Source: Sutterella parvirubra YIT 11816
Lineage (GTDB): Bacteria; Pseudomonadota; Gammaproteobacteria; Burkholderiales; Burkholderiaceae_F
Length of the DNA: 26,446 bases
Direction: 5' to 3'
NCBI RefSeq assembly: GCF_000250875.1
Contig: NZ_JH604988.1
Location: forward strand, 45,559 to 72,004
In this document: piece by piece, positions 6,886 to 16,477 of the stretch
Layout: each line of letters starts with the position of its first letter
How positions within the stretch are numbered: position 1 is the stretch's first letter
Program-made: the position numbers and the translations under genes
Notes under the pieces: model-generated
Database searches by the model: none
What the model saw: the letters and a program-made list of their open reading frames with translations, nothing else
What the model was told of the DNA's origin: nothing

Positions 6886-9726
6886 TCAGGCCTTCGGGAG
6901 CTTCGCGAGTTGGGCGCTTACCTTGCCGAGGAGCTCGGTGAAGTCGGCCAAGCGCTGCTTTTCCGTTTCCACCACCGCGGCGGGGGCGCGAGCGACGAAG
7001 CGTTCGTTGCCGAGCTTCGCGTTGCACTTCGCGATTTCGCCTTCGAGGCGGGCGACTTCCTTCGAGAGGCGGTCGCGTTCGGCGGCGAGGTCGATTTCGA
7101 CCTTGAGCATCATCTTGGCGTCGCCGATGATCGCCACCGGCGCGATCGTGCCTTCGGCTTTCGCGTCGAGGTTCTCGACGCGCTCCACGCCCTCAAGGCG
7201 CGCCAGCGCCGTGAGGTAGGGCGGGGCCATCGTGCAGAAGGCTTCGTCGGCTTCGAGAAGGAGCGGGACGCGGGTCGAGGGAGCGAGCTTCATTTCGCTT
7301 CGCAGATTGCGGATGCATTCGATCATGTCGCGCACCGCACGCATCTGACGTTCGGCCTCTTCGTCGTAGACGCTCTCGTCGGCGACGGGGTAGGACTGGA
7401 TCATGACGGAGGTTTCCTCGTCGGCGCGGCGCACGCCGGCGACGACGGAGACCTTCTGCCAGAGCTCTTCCGTGATGAACGGAATGATCGGGTGCGCGAG
7501 GCGCAGCACCGTTTCGAGCACGGTGACGAGGGTGCGGCGCGTCGCGCGCGCGGCGGCCTCGTCGCCCTTGAGCTGCACCTTGGCGAGCTCCAGGTACCAG
7601 TCGCAGTAGAGGTTCCAGACGAAGCTGTAGATCGCGTTCGCGGCGTTGTCGAGGCGGTAGTCCTTGTAGGCCGCGGTGACTTCGGCGATGGTGCGGTTCA
7701 GTTCCGACGTGATCCAGCGGTCAGCGGGCGAGAAGCTCATCGGGAGCGAGGCGGTTTCGCCGACGCCGCAGTCCTGCCCCTCCACGTTCATCAGCACGAA
7801 GCGGGTGGCGTTCCAGAGCTTCGTGCAGAAGTTGCGGTAGCCCTCTGCACGCTTCAGGTCGAAGTTGACGTTGCGGCCCAAGGTCGCGTAGGCGGCCATG
7901 GTGAAGCGGAGCGCGTCGGCGCCGTGGGCGGCGATGCCCTCGGGATAGTTCTTGCGGAGCTTCGCTTCGACGACGGGCGCCTTTTCGGGCTGACGCAGAC
8001 CGCGGGTGTTCTTCTGAACGAGGTTTTCGAGGTCGATCCCCTGAATGATGTCGAGGGGGTCGAGGGTGTTCCCTTCACTCTTCGACATCTTCTTACCTTC
8101 GGCGTCGCGCACGAGTCCGTGGATGTAGACGTCGCGGAAGGGGACGCGGCCGGTGAAGTGGCGCGTCATCATCACCATGCGGGCAACCCAGAAGAAGAGG
8201 ATGTCGTAGCCCGTGACGAGGACGGTGCTGGGGAGGAACATGTCAAACGCCGCACGTTCGTCTTCCTTGGGATCCACGCCGCCCAAGGTCGAGAAGGGGA
8301 CGAGCGCGGACGAGAACCACGTGTCGAGCACGTCTTCGTCCTGCGTGAGTGCAACGCCAACACCCGCCTTCGCCTGGGCTTCAGCTTCCGTGCGGGCGAC
8401 GTAGACGTTCCCGGCTTCGTCGTACCAGGCCGGAATGCGGTGACCCCACCAGAGCTGACGCGAAATGCACCAGTCCTGAATGTTCTCAAGCCACTGGCGG
8501 TAGACGCCTCGCCATTCGGCCGGGAAGATGTTCACTTCGCCGGAGTTGACGGCGTCGAGACCCTCCTGGGCGATCGAACGGCCGGGGAAGCGCGTGCCTT
8601 CCGGCGCGGGCTTGCTCATCGCCATGTACCACTGGTCGGAGAGCATCGGCTCGACGACTTCACCCGTGCGGCCGACGTAGGGGACCATGTGCTTGTGGGG
8701 CTTGACGGCGACCAAAAGCCCCGCGGCCTCAAGGTCCGCGACCGCCGCCTTGCGGCAGGCGTAGCGGTCCATGCCGCGGTACTTCTCGGGCACGTTCTCG
8801 TTCATGGTCGCGGTCTTCGTGAGCACCGAGAGCATCGGAAGGTTGTGGCGGCGGCCGACTTCAAAGTCGTTGAAGTCGTGCGCCGGGGTGATCTTCACGC
8901 AGCCGGAGCCGAATTCGCGGTCGACGTATTCGTCGGCGATGACGGGGATCTCGCGGTCGGTGAGCGGGAGCTTCAGCATCTTGCCGACCAAGTGCGCGTA
9001 GCGCTCGTCCTCGGGGTGCACGGCCACGGCCTGGTCGCCGAAGAGCGTTTCCGGACGCGTCGTCGCGACGACGACGCCCTCGCCGCCGTCGGCGGCGGGG
9101 TAGCGGATTTCCCAAAGGTGCCCGTCCGTCTCCTTGCTTTCCACTTCAAGGTCGGAGACCGCGCTCTGGAGCTTCGGATCCCAGTTGACGAGACGGTTGC
9201 CGCGGTAGATGAGGCCCTGCTCGTAGAGGCGCACGAAGACGTCGATCACCGTGTCGGAGAGCTTCGGGTCCATCGTGAAGTAGGTGCGGTCCCAGTCGAC
9301 GCTGTCGCCCAAGCGGCGCATCTGCGAGAGGATCGTGCCGCCCGAAAACTTCTGCCAATCCCAAATCTTTTCGATGAAGGCTTCGCGGCCGATGTCGCGG
9401 CGGTCGACGCCTTCTTTTTCGAGTTGACGCTCGACGACGATCTGCGTCGCGATGCCGGCGTGGTCGGTACCAGGGAGCCAGAGCGTGTTGTAACCCGCCA
9501 TGCGGTGGTAGCGCGTGAGGGTGTCCATCACCGTCTGGTTGAAGGCGTGCCCCATGTGAAGGATCCCGGTGATGTTCGGGGGCGGGAGCTGGATGGAGAA
9601 GCCGGGCTTCTTCGGATCAAGGCCGGCGCGGAAGTACCCGCGCTTTTCCCAAATCGGGTACCAACGCGCCTCAATCTCCTGAGGCTCGAAACTCTTGGCG
9701 AGTTCAGGCGTGGATTGTTCAGACAT
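6886..9726 (-). CDS. valS: Valyl-tRNA synthetase
   Basis: 946 residues, against 951 in E. coli. It charges tRNA-Val and edits misactivated threonine. The class I signatures are both present: [13 protein letters not shown] with HMGH at 57-60, and KMSKS at 546-550 inside [16 protein letters not shown]. The C-terminus has the ValS-specific coiled coil (about 880-946, many Leu/Glu/Arg heptads) that contacts the tRNA. The ATG at 9726 has GGAAG 8 bases upstream. It is preceded on the same strand by holC and a Pro/Ala-rich gene, an order found in betaproteobacteria, but a strong hairpin in its leader may separate its expression from theirs. The antisense frame is open for over 1000 codons, an effect of GC-rich codon use. 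Confidence 0.98.
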   Translation of the reverse strand: MSEQSTPELAKSFEPQEIEARWYPIWEKRGYFRAGLDPKKPGFSIQLPPPNITGILHMGHAFNQTVMDTLTRYHRMAGYNTLWLPGTDHAGIATQIVVERQLEKEGVDRRDIGREAFIEKIWDWQKFSGGTILSQMRRLGDSVDWDRTYFTMDPKLSDTVIDVFVRLYEQGLIYRGNRLVNWDPKLQSAVSDLEVESKETDGHLWEIRYPAADGGEGVVVATTRPETLFGDQAVAVHPEDERYAHLVGKMLKLPLTDREIPVIADEYVDREFGSGCVKITPAHDFNDFEVGRRHNLPMLSVLTKTATMNENVPEKYRGMDRYACRKAAVADLEAAGLLVAVKPHKHMVPYVGRTGEVVEPMLSDQWYMAMSKPAPEGTRFPGRSIAQEGLDAVNSGEVNIFPAEWRGVYRQWLENIQDWCISRQLWWGHRIPAWYDEAGNVYVARTEAEAQAKAGVGVALTQDEDVLDTWFSSALVPFSTLGGVDPKEDERAAFDMFLPSTVLVTGYDILFFWVARMVMMTRHFTGRVPFRDVYIHGLVRDAEGKKMSKSEGNTLDPLDIIQGIDLENLVQKNTRGLRQPEKAPVVEAKLRKNYPEGIAAHGADALRFTMAAYATLGRNVNFDLKRAEGYRNFCTKLWNATRFVLMNVEGQDCGVGETASLPMSFSPADRWITSELNRTIAEVTAAYKDYRLDNAANAIYSFVWNLYCDWYLELAKVQLKGDEAAARATRRTLVTVLETVLRLAHPIIPFITEELWQKVSVVAGVRRADEETSVMIQSYPVADESVYDEEAERQMRAVRDMIECIRNLRSEMKLAPSTRVPLLLEADEAFCTMAPPYLTALARLEGVERVENLDAKAEGTIAPVAIIGDAKMMLKVEIDLAAERDRLSKEVARLEGEIAKCNAKLGNERFVARAPAAVVETEKQRLADFTELLGKVSAQLAKLPKA

Positions 9727-9730
9727 TTGT

Positions 9731-9800
9731 TTTTCTTCCGATGGCTGAGGGGGTCAACGCCGGAAGAGAACGCCCCGATTGCGGGGCGTTCTCTTCCGGC
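9731..9800 (-). promoter_or_regulatory. Structured valS leader: 19-bp hairpin that may compete with the ribosome-binding site
   Basis: A perfect inverted repeat (9759-9777 with 9782-9800, loop ATTG) lies 32 bases before the valS ATG. On the transcript the first arm contains CGGAAGAGAA, and the ribosome-binding region (9740-9731) reads CGGAAGAAAA, one base different. The second arm (TTCTCTTCCG) can therefore pair with either. No T-run follows on the minus strand, so it is a poor classical terminator. It may terminate the holC transcript in another way, or act as a leader switch; the switch is inference. Confidence 0.55.
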
Positions 9801-9854
9801 GGGAAAGGTGTTTCATTGTCGCACGAAGCGGCCCGCCCGTTGGGCGAACCCGGG

Positions 9855-10352
9855 TCAATTCTGAGGCTTCAGCGCGGCCACGTCGATTCGTCGCAGTTCC
9901 TTCATCACCGTCTGCTGCACGATGGGGCCGATCGAGCGTTCGACGTCGCTCCGTGCACGCTGAAGGGCGTTCCCGAGCGACATGTCGAGCGCTTCGCGGA
10001 GGTGTTCGCGAAGCGCCTGCTCGATTTTGGGCGCAACCATCTCGGCCAGGCGACGGAGGTCGTCGTCCGTGAGCGGCGCGGGCGCAGGTGCGGGTGCGGG
10101 TGCGGGTGTCGGTTGGGCTGGCGCAGCTGGTTCCGCCGGGGGAACGGGGGCGGCGGCTTCAAAGGCAGCCGCCGCAGGCGCGTCCGTGCGGACCTCAGTC
10201 CGCGGCGCCTGCACCGTTTCCGGGCGCACCAACGTCGGCTCCTGAGGCGTGGCCTCCGCCAACGCCCGGACCTCACCCCAGGTGAGGCGCACGCGCGACT
10301 TGAGTTCCGTCGTCTCGGGGTGCAGGGACAAGGTGGGTTCTTTGCGTTCCAT
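9855..10352 (-). CDS. Conserved hypothetical protein, Pro/Ala-rich, between holC and valS
   Basis: 165 residues. The N-terminus (1-45) is polar. Residues about 56-93 are a low-complexity Ala/Pro linker ending in a run of Pro-Ala repeats. The C-terminus (about 94-165) looks helical and amphipathic (LTDDDLRRLAEMVAPKIEQ, LREHLREALDMSLGNALQRA). No enzyme motif, signal peptide or membrane segment is visible. The position between holC and valS matches a betaproteobacterial gene carrying a domain of unknown function (possibly DUF2486, from memory and unverified). AGGA lies 8 bases before the ATG. It starts 16 bases after the holC stop and is probably co-transcribed. A link to the DNA polymerase clamp-loader complex is possible from position only. 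Confidence 0.75.
   Translation of the reverse strand: MERKEPTLSLHPETTELKSRVRLTWGEVRALAEATPQEPTLVRPETVQAPRTEVRTDAPAAAAFEAAAPVPPAEPAAPAQPTPAPAPAPAPAPLTDDDLRRLAEMVAPKIEQALREHLREALDMSLGNALQRARSDVERSIGPIVQQTVMKELRRIDVAALKPQN
10078..10113 (-). repeat. Imperfect hexanucleotide repeat inside the Pro/Ala-rich gene
   Basis: Six units of a GCGGGT-type hexamer on the plus strand (three exact, three with one or two changes), coding for a Pro-Ala run on the minus strand. A change in copy number would stay in frame and only alter linker length. Confidence 0.7.
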
Positions 10353-10368
10353 AGGGGCGTCCTAACGG

Positions 10369-10797
10369 TCAGGGTTTGCGGTCGTAGGCGGCGAGCTCGA
10401 CCCCCGCCGCCTTGTAGGCGCGGTAGCGGGCGCGGGAGCGCTCAAGTTCCGAGGGTTCGGTGCTCACGACGTCGATGATGCGCTCAAAGCGCCCGAACTC
10501 CGTCTGCCAGTCGGCGGGAAGTTCGTCGTCCAAAAGAAGCAGCACGTCGCCCGAGAGCGTCTTGAGGTCCGTCGACCAACAAATCGGCGTTTCGGCCGCC
10601 AACGGGCTCTCCGCACGGACGTGCGGCAGGAAGGCGAGGTCGTCGAAGCGCCAGAGGAGCGAGTCGAGGTCGCGCAGGCGCCGCTCGTCCCGGCACCAAA
10701 GCGCCAACGACATCCCCCGCCGGTAGACCGTTCTCGCCACGAGGCAGGCGTAGCGGAGCCTGTGCGGGACGTTGTAGTGAAAGTCGATCTTCTTCAT
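10369..10797 (-). CDS. holC: DNA polymerase III subunit chi
   Basis: 142 residues. HolC is the clamp-loader accessory subunit that binds single-stranded-DNA-binding protein (SSB) at the fork, in complex with psi. Family marks are the opening IDFHYNVPHRLRYACLVAR, the LLWRFDDLAFLPHV segment around residues 48-61, and a C-terminal RYRAYKAAGVELAAYD helix and strand. An upstream in-frame TGA close to the ATG at 10797 leaves no other start, yet there is no good Shine-Dalgarno sequence. A TTG with AGGAG in another frame just upstream does not lead into HolC. As in E. coli and many betaproteobacteria, holC lies upstream of valS; the usual upstream neighbour pepA is absent here. TATAGT on the minus strand (10849-10844) is a possible -10 without a clear -35. 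Confidence 0.93.
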   Translation of the reverse strand: MKKIDFHYNVPHRLRYACLVARTVYRRGMSLALWCRDERRLRDLDSLLWRFDDLAFLPHVRAESPLAAETPICWSTDLKTLSGDVLLLLDDELPADWQTEFGRFERIIDVVSTEPSELERSRARYRAYKAAGVELAAYDRKP

Positions 10798-10902
10798 GCG
10801 AGGGCGTAGGCGGTGGTATTTCGGGGATGCTCAAGGTCTCCTAACTATACGCGAAGCGCCGCGGTGAAACGCCGCTCTCCCTCTCGTGGAGGAACTCTGC
10901 TG

Positions 10903-10920
10903 ATACCGCAAACACGGTAT
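10903..10920. other. Small inverted repeat between holC and tRNA-Ala
   Basis: ATACCG, a 6-base spacer, then CGGTAT, followed by TTTGAG. It could be an operator-like site or a weak hairpin in the divergent region. Otherwise 10798-10936 shows only weak promoter-like elements. Confidence 0.3.
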
Positions 10921-10936
10921 TTTGAGAAAACACCCC

Positions 10937-10965
10937 TTGCGCGAGGAATGCCAAATGTGCACAAT
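10937..10965 (+). promoter_or_regulatory. Possible promoter of tRNA-Ala
   Basis: TTGCGC (10937-10942), 17 bases, then CACAAT (10960-10965), each four of six to the sigma-70 consensus. The predicted start near 972 bases into the ten-thousands (10972) gives a leader of about 40 bases before the tRNA. Confidence 0.4.
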
Positions 10966-11011
10966 TCACATCCTACAGCGACGGCATGAAGGTGCCGACG
11001 CCTCCAACGAT

Positions 11012-11087
11012 GGGGGGGTAGCTCAGCTGGGAGAGCGCTGCGTTCGCAATGCAGAGGTCGGGAGTTCGATCCTCCTCCTCTCCACCA
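11012..11087 (+). tRNA. tRNA-Ala (CGC anticodon)
   Basis: A 76-base cloverleaf. The acceptor is seven G residues (11012-11018) pairing with CCTCTCC with two G-U pairs, then A and an encoded CCA. The anticodon stem CTGCG/TGCAG with loop TTCGCAA gives anticodon CGC, reading GCG, a heavily used codon in this GC-rich genome. The D arm is GCTCAGCTGGGAGAGC and the T loop TTCGATC. Confidence 0.95.
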
Positions 11088-11092
11088 TCACG

Positions 11093-11132
11093 AAGCCCGA
11101 AACGTCTGATGCGTTTCGGGCTTTTCCTTATT
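11093..11132 (+). terminator. Intrinsic terminator of tRNA-Ala
   Basis: A perfect 12-bp stem AAGCCCGAAACG/CGTTTCGGGCTT (11093-11104 with 11112-11123), followed by TTTTCCTTATTT. It starts 6 bases after the tRNA. Confidence 0.9.
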
Positions 11133-11198
11133 TGGCGTCCGAAGAAACTTGTTTGAGGTCCTGCGGCTTGTGCCGCAAGACCTCTCAACCTCAACGCC

Positions 11199-13505
11199 TC
11201 AGTCCATCACCCTCTTCACCTTCTTCACCGCATCGTTCTGTCGGAGCGTGCGCATGACGTGAATGAGGTGGCTGCTGTCGCGCACCTGCACGGTGACGGT
11301 GACGACGGGGTTGGGACTCTCCTCCGTGAGCGACAACCCGATGATGCTGGAGCGCGCCTCCGCGACGCTGGTCGCCACGGTGGCGAGACCCGCATGGGCG
11401 TCCGTGACGGTCACGGCCAATTCCACCGCAAAGACGCTCCCCGGCTTCGGATCGCCCCACTGCACTTCCATCCAACGGGTGGGGTCCGCCTGCATGCCGT
11501 GTTCGGCATGCGGGCAGTCCCGGCGGTGGACGGTGAGTCCGGCGCCGGGTCGACCGAACCCGCAGATCTTGTCGCCCGGGATCGGGTGACAGCAGTCCGC
11601 GAGCTTCACCGCGGCGCCTTCGGTGCCGCGGATGACGACGGTCGGGCGTTCAGCCTGTTCGCCCAAGGCGCTGATGCGGTGCAGGAGCGCCGCCGGGAGC
11701 AGCTTCCCGAGGCCGATCTGTTCGAAGAGTTCGTCTTCATCCTCCACGCCGAAGTCGCGGAGCACGCGTTCGCGCAGTTCCGTACGGAAGGGTGTGAGGT
11801 CGATCCCCTGTTCTTCGGCCACGGCTTCCAAGGCCGCGCGGCCCAATGTCACGCTTTCCTCCCGCTTGCTGTTTCTCAGGTACTGACGGATTTCCGCTCG
11901 GGCTTTGCCTGAGTGGACGTGCTCCAACCACTCCGGCGTCGGCGTCGGATGGTCGGCGCGGATGATTTGGACGAGATCGCCGTTTCTGAGCTCAGAAGAG
12001 AGCGGTCGCGTTTCGCCGTTGATCTTCGCCGCACGGGCGGTGTTCCCGACTTCGGTGTGAATCTCGTAGGCGAAGTCGATCGCCGACGACCCTTTCGGGA
12101 GCGAGATGATCTTCCCGGCAGGCGTGAAGACGTAGACGCGGTTCGGGAAAAGGTCGACCTTGATGTTTTCGAGGAATTCCTGGCTGTCCGTGCTGTTGCG
12201 TTGGATTTCCAGAAGGTTCTGGAGCCAGGCGGTTGTCTTCGACTGGAGGTCGTCGGTGCCTTCGTCCGTGTTGTAGAGCCAGTGCACGAGGATCCCGTCC
12301 TCGTCGATGCGGTGCATCGTCTCGGTGCGGATCTGGTATTCGACGGGTGTGCCGTCCGGGCCGATCACCGTGGTGTGAAGGCTCTGGTAGCCGTTCGTCT
12401 TCGGGATCGCGATGAAGTCCTTGAAGCGGGCGTGAACCGGTTTGTAGAGGCGGTGAAGGGCACCCAACGTCAGGTAGCAGTCTTCAAGCGAATGCACCAC
12501 GACGCGGAAACCGTAGATGTCCAGAGCTTCCGTGAGCGACTGGTGCTTTTCGCGCATCTTGTTGTAGATGCCGTAGATCGTTTTGTCGCGGCCGAGAATT
12601 CTGCAGCGGATGCCGTCTCGCGAGAGGTGCTCACGCGTGGCGTTCAGAATCTGCTCCAGGATTTGACGGCGCTCTTGGCGTCGGCGGAGAACGTTTCCGT
12701 AGAGCACCTTGTAGCGAAGCGGATAGCGGTTCGCGAAGCTCAGTTCCTGAAGCTCGCGGAAAACGTTGTTCATGCCGAGGCGGTGTGCGATCGGTACGTA
12801 GATGTCGAGCGTCTCACGCGCAATGCGTGCGCGCTTTTCCGGGCGCATGACGCCCAATGTTCTGAGGTTGTGCAGTCGGTCGGCGAGCTTCACCAAGATG
12901 ACGCGCACGTCTTTGGACATGGCGAGGAGCATCTTGCGGAAGCTCTCCGCTTGGGCGACTTCGTTTGAAGAGAAGCGGAGCTTGTCGAGCTTGGAGACGC
13001 CGTCGACCAATTCCGCCACCGCCACGCCGAACTTCTCCACCATTTCGCGCTTGCCGATGGGGGTGTCTTCGAGCACGTCGTGCATGAGCCCCGCTTCGAT
13101 CGTCTCCGCATCCATCTTCCAGGAGGCGAGAATCGACGCAACGGCGATCGGATGGGTGATGTAGGGTTCACCCGACTTTCGGAATTGGCCGAGGTGCGCG
13201 TTGTCCGCGTAGCGGTACGCTTCGCGGATCTTCTCGACGTCCGCGGTCGAGAGGAAGAGCCGGCACCGGTCGATCAGTTGGTCCGCGGTCGTGAGCACCT
13301 TCGGCCCCTGCGGCGTGAAGAGCGGCAGGTCCGCGTCCGGAAGCGTTTCCGGCGTGGGCGAAATGGGGATCGGCGCACGCGCGTGCCGTGCGAAGCGGAA
13401 GGGCGCAATGGGTTTGCGCGGCGGCATCGGCATCGGAGGCGAGGTGAGCCCGTCTTCCTTGGTGGCGTACAAGTCGTCGGGGTATTCGTAGACGTCGACG
13501 GACAT
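11199..13505 (-). CDS. spoT: Bifunctional (p)ppGpp synthetase/hydrolase (RelA/SpoT family)
   Basis: 768 residues from the ATG at 13505, which has AGAGGA upstream; a GTG at 13538 would add 11 residues but lacks a ribosome-binding site. Domains in order are a Pro-rich N-terminal extension of about 70 residues, the HD hydrolase domain ([13 protein letters not shown] near 111, His142-Asp143 in [21 protein letters not shown] near 206), and the synthetase domain. RFKD at 360-363 and [12 protein letters not shown] are the form seen in bifunctional SpoT rather than RelA-only enzymes. TGS ([21 protein letters not shown]), the Cys/His-rich domain ([20 protein letters not shown]) and a C-terminal ACT domain follow. 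It makes and degrades the stringent-response alarmones. It sits downstream of gmk and rpoZ, with an intrinsic terminator between it and rpoZ. Confidence 0.96.
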   Translation of the reverse strand: MSVDVYEYPDDLYATKEDGLTSPPMPMPPRKPIAPFRFARHARAPIPISPTPETLPDADLPLFTPQGPKVLTTADQLIDRCRLFLSTADVEKIREAYRYADNAHLGQFRKSGEPYITHPIAVASILASWKMDAETIEAGLMHDVLEDTPIGKREMVEKFGVAVAELVDGVSKLDKLRFSSNEVAQAESFRKMLLAMSKDVRVILVKLADRLHNLRTLGVMRPEKRARIARETLDIYVPIAHRLGMNNVFRELQELSFANRYPLRYKVLYGNVLRRRQERRQILEQILNATREHLSRDGIRCRILGRDKTIYGIYNKMREKHQSLTEALDIYGFRVVVHSLEDCYLTLGALHRLYKPVHARFKDFIAIPKTNGYQSLHTTVIGPDGTPVEYQIRTETMHRIDEDGILVHWLYNTDEGTDDLQSKTTAWLQNLLEIQRNSTDSQEFLENIKVDLFPNRVYVFTPAGKIISLPKGSSAIDFAYEIHTEVGNTARAAKINGETRPLSSELRNGDLVQIIRADHPTPTPEWLEHVHSGKARAEIRQYLRNSKREESVTLGRAALEAVAEEQGIDLTPFRTELRERVLRDFGVEDEDELFEQIGLGKLLPAALLHRISALGEQAERPTVVIRGTEGAAVKLADCCHPIPGDKICGFGRPGAGLTVHRRDCPHAEHGMQADPTRWMEVQWGDPKPGSVFAVELAVTVTDAHAGLATVATSVAEARSSIIGLSLTEESPNPVVTVTVQVRDSSHLIHVMRTLRQNDAVKKVKRVMD

Positions 13506-13550
13506 GGCGGATCCTCTGCGGGGAGAACTGATCGACACGAGGGGTTGAAC

Positions 13551-13597
13551 AAAAACGGCCGGCGCGCTTCCGCGTGTCGAGCGGAAGCGGACCGGCC
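13551..13597 (-). terminator. Intrinsic terminator between rpoZ and spoT
   Basis: On the minus strand GGCCGG and CGCTTCCGC pair with GCGGAAGCG and CCGGCC (13557-13573 with 13581-13597, one 2-base internal mismatch, 7-base loop), followed by GTTTTTGTT. It ends only 46 bases before the spoT ATG. Confidence 0.8.
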
Positions 13598-13637
13598 ATG
13601 CTGCCAGCGCTTCAGAAAGCGCGCGCGTCTTTTAAGT

Positions 13638-13838
13638 TTACGGCACGCGCTTGAGCATTTCGAGACCGACGTCGCCGTGGGCGATTTCGCGAAGCGCCAA
13701 AACGACGGGCTTGTCCTTGGCTTCGACCTTGGGCGTGTCGCCCTGAGTCAGCTGACGCGCGCGGTAGGCGGCGACGAGCACCATCTGGAAGCGGTTCGGG
13801 ATCTTCTTGAGGCAGTCTTCAACGGTAATGCGGGCCAT
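13638..13838 (-). CDS. rpoZ: RNA polymerase omega subunit
   Basis: 66 residues from the ATG at 13838, opening [20 protein letters not shown], then [11 protein letters not shown] and [20 protein letters not shown]. Omega helps assemble the beta-prime subunit and forms part of a (p)ppGpp site on RNA polymerase, which fits its place just before spoT. The protein is shorter than the 91 residues in E. coli, as in other betaproteobacteria. The open frame extends upstream to 13898, but the conserved MAR(I/V)TVED start decides the ATG at 13838. There is no strong Shine-Dalgarno sequence. The gap to gmk (13839-13963) contains a 14-bp palindrome GGTCGTCGACGACC (13883-13896) of unknown meaning. Confidence 0.96.
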   Translation of the reverse strand: MARITVEDCLKKIPNRFQMVLVAAYRARQLTQGDTPKVEAKDKPVVLALREIAHGDVGLEMLKRVP

Positions 13839-13963
13839 CTTGATTGACGTAGGGTTTGATGGGTGTTCGGATGGCGGTCGACGGTCGTCGACGACCAAAG
13901 GGCGGAGGCGACACCTCTAAGAGGCGCCGCGGCATCCGCCCGCGGTGAAACTTCGCTTGGGGC

Positions 13964-14629
13964 TTACTCCTGCGCCGCGCCCGAGGGAACGGGCACGCCC
14001 AAACTCGCAAAGGTGTCCTTGTGGCGGACGGCCTGCTGCGCGTAGGCGAGGCGGCTCGCCGTCACGACGGCGACAAGCTGCGAGAGTGCCGTATCGAAGT
14101 CTTCGTTGATTATAACGTACTCGAATTCCGGGGCATGCGCCATCTCGGCGCCGGCGCCGAGGAGGCGTCGCGTGATCGTCTGAGGGGAGTCGGTACCGCG
14201 ATGGTTGAGCCGCCACTCCAAGGCTTCGATCGAGGGCGGCAGGATGAAGATCCCGATCGTCCCCGCAAAGCGCGAGCGGACCTGGCGGGCACCCTGCCAG
14301 TCGATTTCAAGGAGCACGTCGTTTCCGGCAGCCATCTCCTTTTCGATCCACACGCGGCTCGTGCCGTAGTGGTTGCCGTGCACGAGGGCGGACTCGAGGA
14401 ATTCGCCGCGGGCTTCCATCGCGAGGAATTCCTTTTCGGTGACGAAGTGATATTCGCGGCCGTTTTCCTCACCCGGGCGCGGCGCACGGGTCGTGTGCGA
14501 GATGGAGAGGCGGATCCCGGGCTCACGCGCAAGGAGCGCGTTCACCAGGGTGGACTTCCCGGCGCCCGAAGGGGCCGTCACCAAAAAGAGACGGCCGGCG
14601 TGGTCGGCCTGACGGTGGTTTTCTGTCAT
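13964..14629 (-). CDS. gmk: Guanylate kinase
   Basis: About 221 residues. It phosphorylates GMP to GDP with ATP, feeding GTP and (p)ppGpp synthesis. The P-loop is [10 protein letters not shown] near residue 20. Other family marks are [22 protein letters not shown] (GMP binding), [13 protein letters not shown] and the LID-region arginines in the RRL segment. The ATG at 14629 has GAGTGAG 7 bases upstream. A GTG at 14641 overlapping the yicC stop (GTGA) is an alternative that would add four residues. The close junction with yicC suggests one transcript yicC-gmk-rpoZ. Confidence 0.96.
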   Translation of the reverse strand: MTENHRQADHAGRLFLVTAPSGAGKSTLVNALLAREPGIRLSISHTTRAPRPGEENGREYHFVTEKEFLAMEARGEFLESALVHGNHYGTSRVWIEKEMAAGNDVLLEIDWQGARQVRSRFAGTIGIFILPPSIEALEWRLNHRGTDSPQTITRRLLGAGAEMAHAPEFEYVIINEDFDTALSQLVAVVTASRLAYAQQAVRHKDTFASLGVPVPSGAAQE

Positions 14630-14637
14630 GGTGGTAC

Positions 14638-15540
14638 TCACTCGAGATTCTGAATCTGTTCGCGGAGCTGCTCGATCACGACCTTGAGCGCCATGGAGGC
14701 GTTGGTCATTTCGATGGCGGCGGCTTTGGAACCGAGGGTGTTCGCCTCACGGTTCATTTCCTGCGCCATGAAGTCGAGTCGGCGGCCGACGGGGCCGCCT
14801 TTTTCCAAAATGCGGCGGACTTCGTTGAGGTGCGTGACGAGGCGGTTCATCTCTTCGTCGACGTCGAGACGAATGGCGTAGAGCGTCACTTCCTGGCGGA
14901 TGCGATCCGACACCTCTTCACGGGTGAGCGTGCTCTTTTCCGTCAGCGCCGAGGCGAGGGCGTCTTCAAGACGCTCGGTGAGCTTTCCTACGACGTGCGC
15001 GATGATGCGGGGGATTTCGGCGCGGACCTCTTCGACGGTCGCCTCCATCTGGGCGCAGTAGTCGAGGAGCACCTTGGCGAGGGCTTCGCCCTCGCGGCGG
15101 CGCGCCGCCGAGAAGGCGGTGAGCGCTTCGTCCAACACCTTGAGGATGCTGGCCGCAAGTTCGTCGCGGTCGGCTCCCCCCGTTTCGGCGATCCCGGGCA
15201 TCTCGAGAAGTTCGGCGACGGTGAGCGGCGGCGTTTCCGGGATCACCTTCCGGATGGACGCCTGAAGTTCCGCGATGCGGCGAAGCGCCGAATCGTTCAG
15301 CGCCGTCGGAAGGCCCGCATCGGAAGCCTTCAGCGAAATGCGGACTTCCATCTTGCCGCGGGCGACGCGCTTTTGGATCTGTTCGCGGACGAGTCCGTCC
15401 GCGAAGCGGAGCGACTCGTCCATCCGGAGCGTCAGGTCAAGGAATCGTGAATTGACGGCGCGGCACTCGATCGAAATCTTCCCCAAAGGGGAGAGACCTT
15501 CGGCGACGGCGTAGCCCGTCATGCTCGATACGGCATGCAT
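14638..15540 (-). CDS. yicC: YicC/YloC-family endoribonuclease
   Basis: 300 residues, against 287 in E. coli. It opens [11 protein letters not shown] (family SMTxYA), then [21 protein letters not shown], and ends with [17 protein letters not shown] and a helical tail. YicC proteins are endoribonucleases; the E. coli member has been linked to turnover of the small RNA RyhB. The ATG at 15540 has GAGGA about 9 bases upstream. The frame stays open upstream across rph on the other strand, but that extension is non-coding. It is divergent from rph, and the 168-base gap has only weak promoter-like elements (TAGAAT at 15655-15660 on the plus strand). Confidence 0.95.
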   Translation of the reverse strand: MHAVSSMTGYAVAEGLSPLGKISIECRAVNSRFLDLTLRMDESLRFADGLVREQIQKRVARGKMEVRISLKASDAGLPTALNDSALRRIAELQASIRKVIPETPPLTVAELLEMPGIAETGGADRDELAASILKVLDEALTAFSAARRREGEALAKVLLDYCAQMEATVEEVRAEIPRIIAHVVGKLTERLEDALASALTEKSTLTREEVSDRIRQEVTLYAIRLDVDEEMNRLVTHLNEVRRILEKGGPVGRRLDFMAQEMNREANTLGSKAAAIEMTNASMALKVVIEQLREQIQNLE

Positions 15541-15708
15541 GGGATGAATCCTCAAAAGGGTTGTTCTCAATGCTTGCGGCACCGCAGGAACGCTTCGTCG
15601 GCACTGCGGCCGGCCGCTTGGGCCGCATTGTAATGGGCAAGGACGCTCAGTGATTAGAATGAACCCCACCAATCGACAACCATTGGGCATCAGCCGGAGA
15701 CAGACAAG

Positions 15709-16446
15709 ATGGAATCGACCGCAAGTGCGCCCCGCGCCGACGGACGCCGCACTGATGAAATCCGCCCCGTCACCTTCCAAAGGGGCTTCACCAAGTACGC
15801 CGAAGGGAGCGTGCTCATTGCCATGGGCGACACGAAGGTGCTCTGCACCGCGAGCGTGACGCCGGGCGTCCCCGCTTTCCTCCGTGGTCAGGGCGAAGGT
15901 TGGGTGACGGCGGAGTACGGACTTCTCCCCCGCTCGACCGGGACGCGCTGCGACCGTGAGGCCGCGCGCGGCAAGCAGAGCGGCCGCACGCAGGAAATTC
16001 AGCGCCTCATAGGCCGCAGCCTCCGCGCGGCGGTCGACAGGAAGCGTCTCGGCGAATGGACGATCCAGATCGACTGCGACGTCCTGCAGGCGGACGGCGG
16101 CACCCGCTGCGCCTCGATTACGGGCGCCTGGGTGGCGCTTCGTGACGCCGTGGACGGGATGCTTGAGAAAGGCCAAATCGAGAGCGATCCGATCATCGCG
16201 CAGGTGAGTGCGGTCTCGGTGGGCGTCGTGGACGGCCACCCGGTGCTCGACCTCAACTACGTGGAGGACAGCGCCTGCGGCACCGACATGAACGTCGTGA
16301 TGACGGCGGCGGGCGGTTTCGTCGAGATCCAGGGGACGGCCGAAGGCGCGCCCTTTACCGATGAGGAGCTCACGGAGCTCATCCGACTCGCAAAGAAGGG
16401 GAATGCGGAACTCGCCCGCCTTCAGTCGGAAGCGCTCGGCCGCTGA
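15709..16446 (+). CDS. rph: Ribonuclease PH
   Basis: 245 residues. It is a phosphorolytic 3'-to-5' exoribonuclease that trims tRNA 3' ends, working as a hexameric ring. Signatures are [13 protein letters not shown] near the start, [39 protein letters not shown], and [20 protein letters not shown], which carries the conserved acidic residues of the active site. The length is normal and the frame intact, unlike the frameshifted rph of E. coli K-12. The ATG at 15709 has GGAG about 10 bases upstream. It heads an rph-rdgB-hemW cluster. Confidence 0.97.
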   Translation: MESTASAPRADGRRTDEIRPVTFQRGFTKYAEGSVLIAMGDTKVLCTASVTPGVPAFLRGQGEGWVTAEYGLLPRSTGTRCDREAARGKQSGRTQEIQRLIGRSLRAAVDRKRLGEWTIQIDCDVLQADGGTRCASITGAWVALRDAVDGMLEKGQIESDPIIAQVSAVSVGVVDGHPVLDLNYVEDSACGTDMNVVMTAAGGFVEIQGTAEGAPFTDEELTELIRLAKKGNAELARLQSEALGR

Positions 16447-16477
16447 CGCCCTCAACCCCTACGAACCAGGAACCCAA

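Noticed and set aside
6736..9864. A 1042-codon open frame on the plus strand opposite valS
   Set aside because: valS is unmistakable on the minus strand. The antisense frame is open because GC-rich codon use removes stops; its product is biased toward Arg, Val, Asp, Glu and His with no family motif.
10484..10834. An open frame starting at TTG with an AGGAG site just before holC
   Set aside because: It overlaps holC in another frame, its product has no family features, and holC has strong motifs throughout. The AGGAG may be chance.
15541..16455. Upstream in-frame extension of yicC to about 605 residues
   Set aside because: The extra part is the reverse complement of rph. YicC family length and the SMTGYA start place the ATG at 15540.
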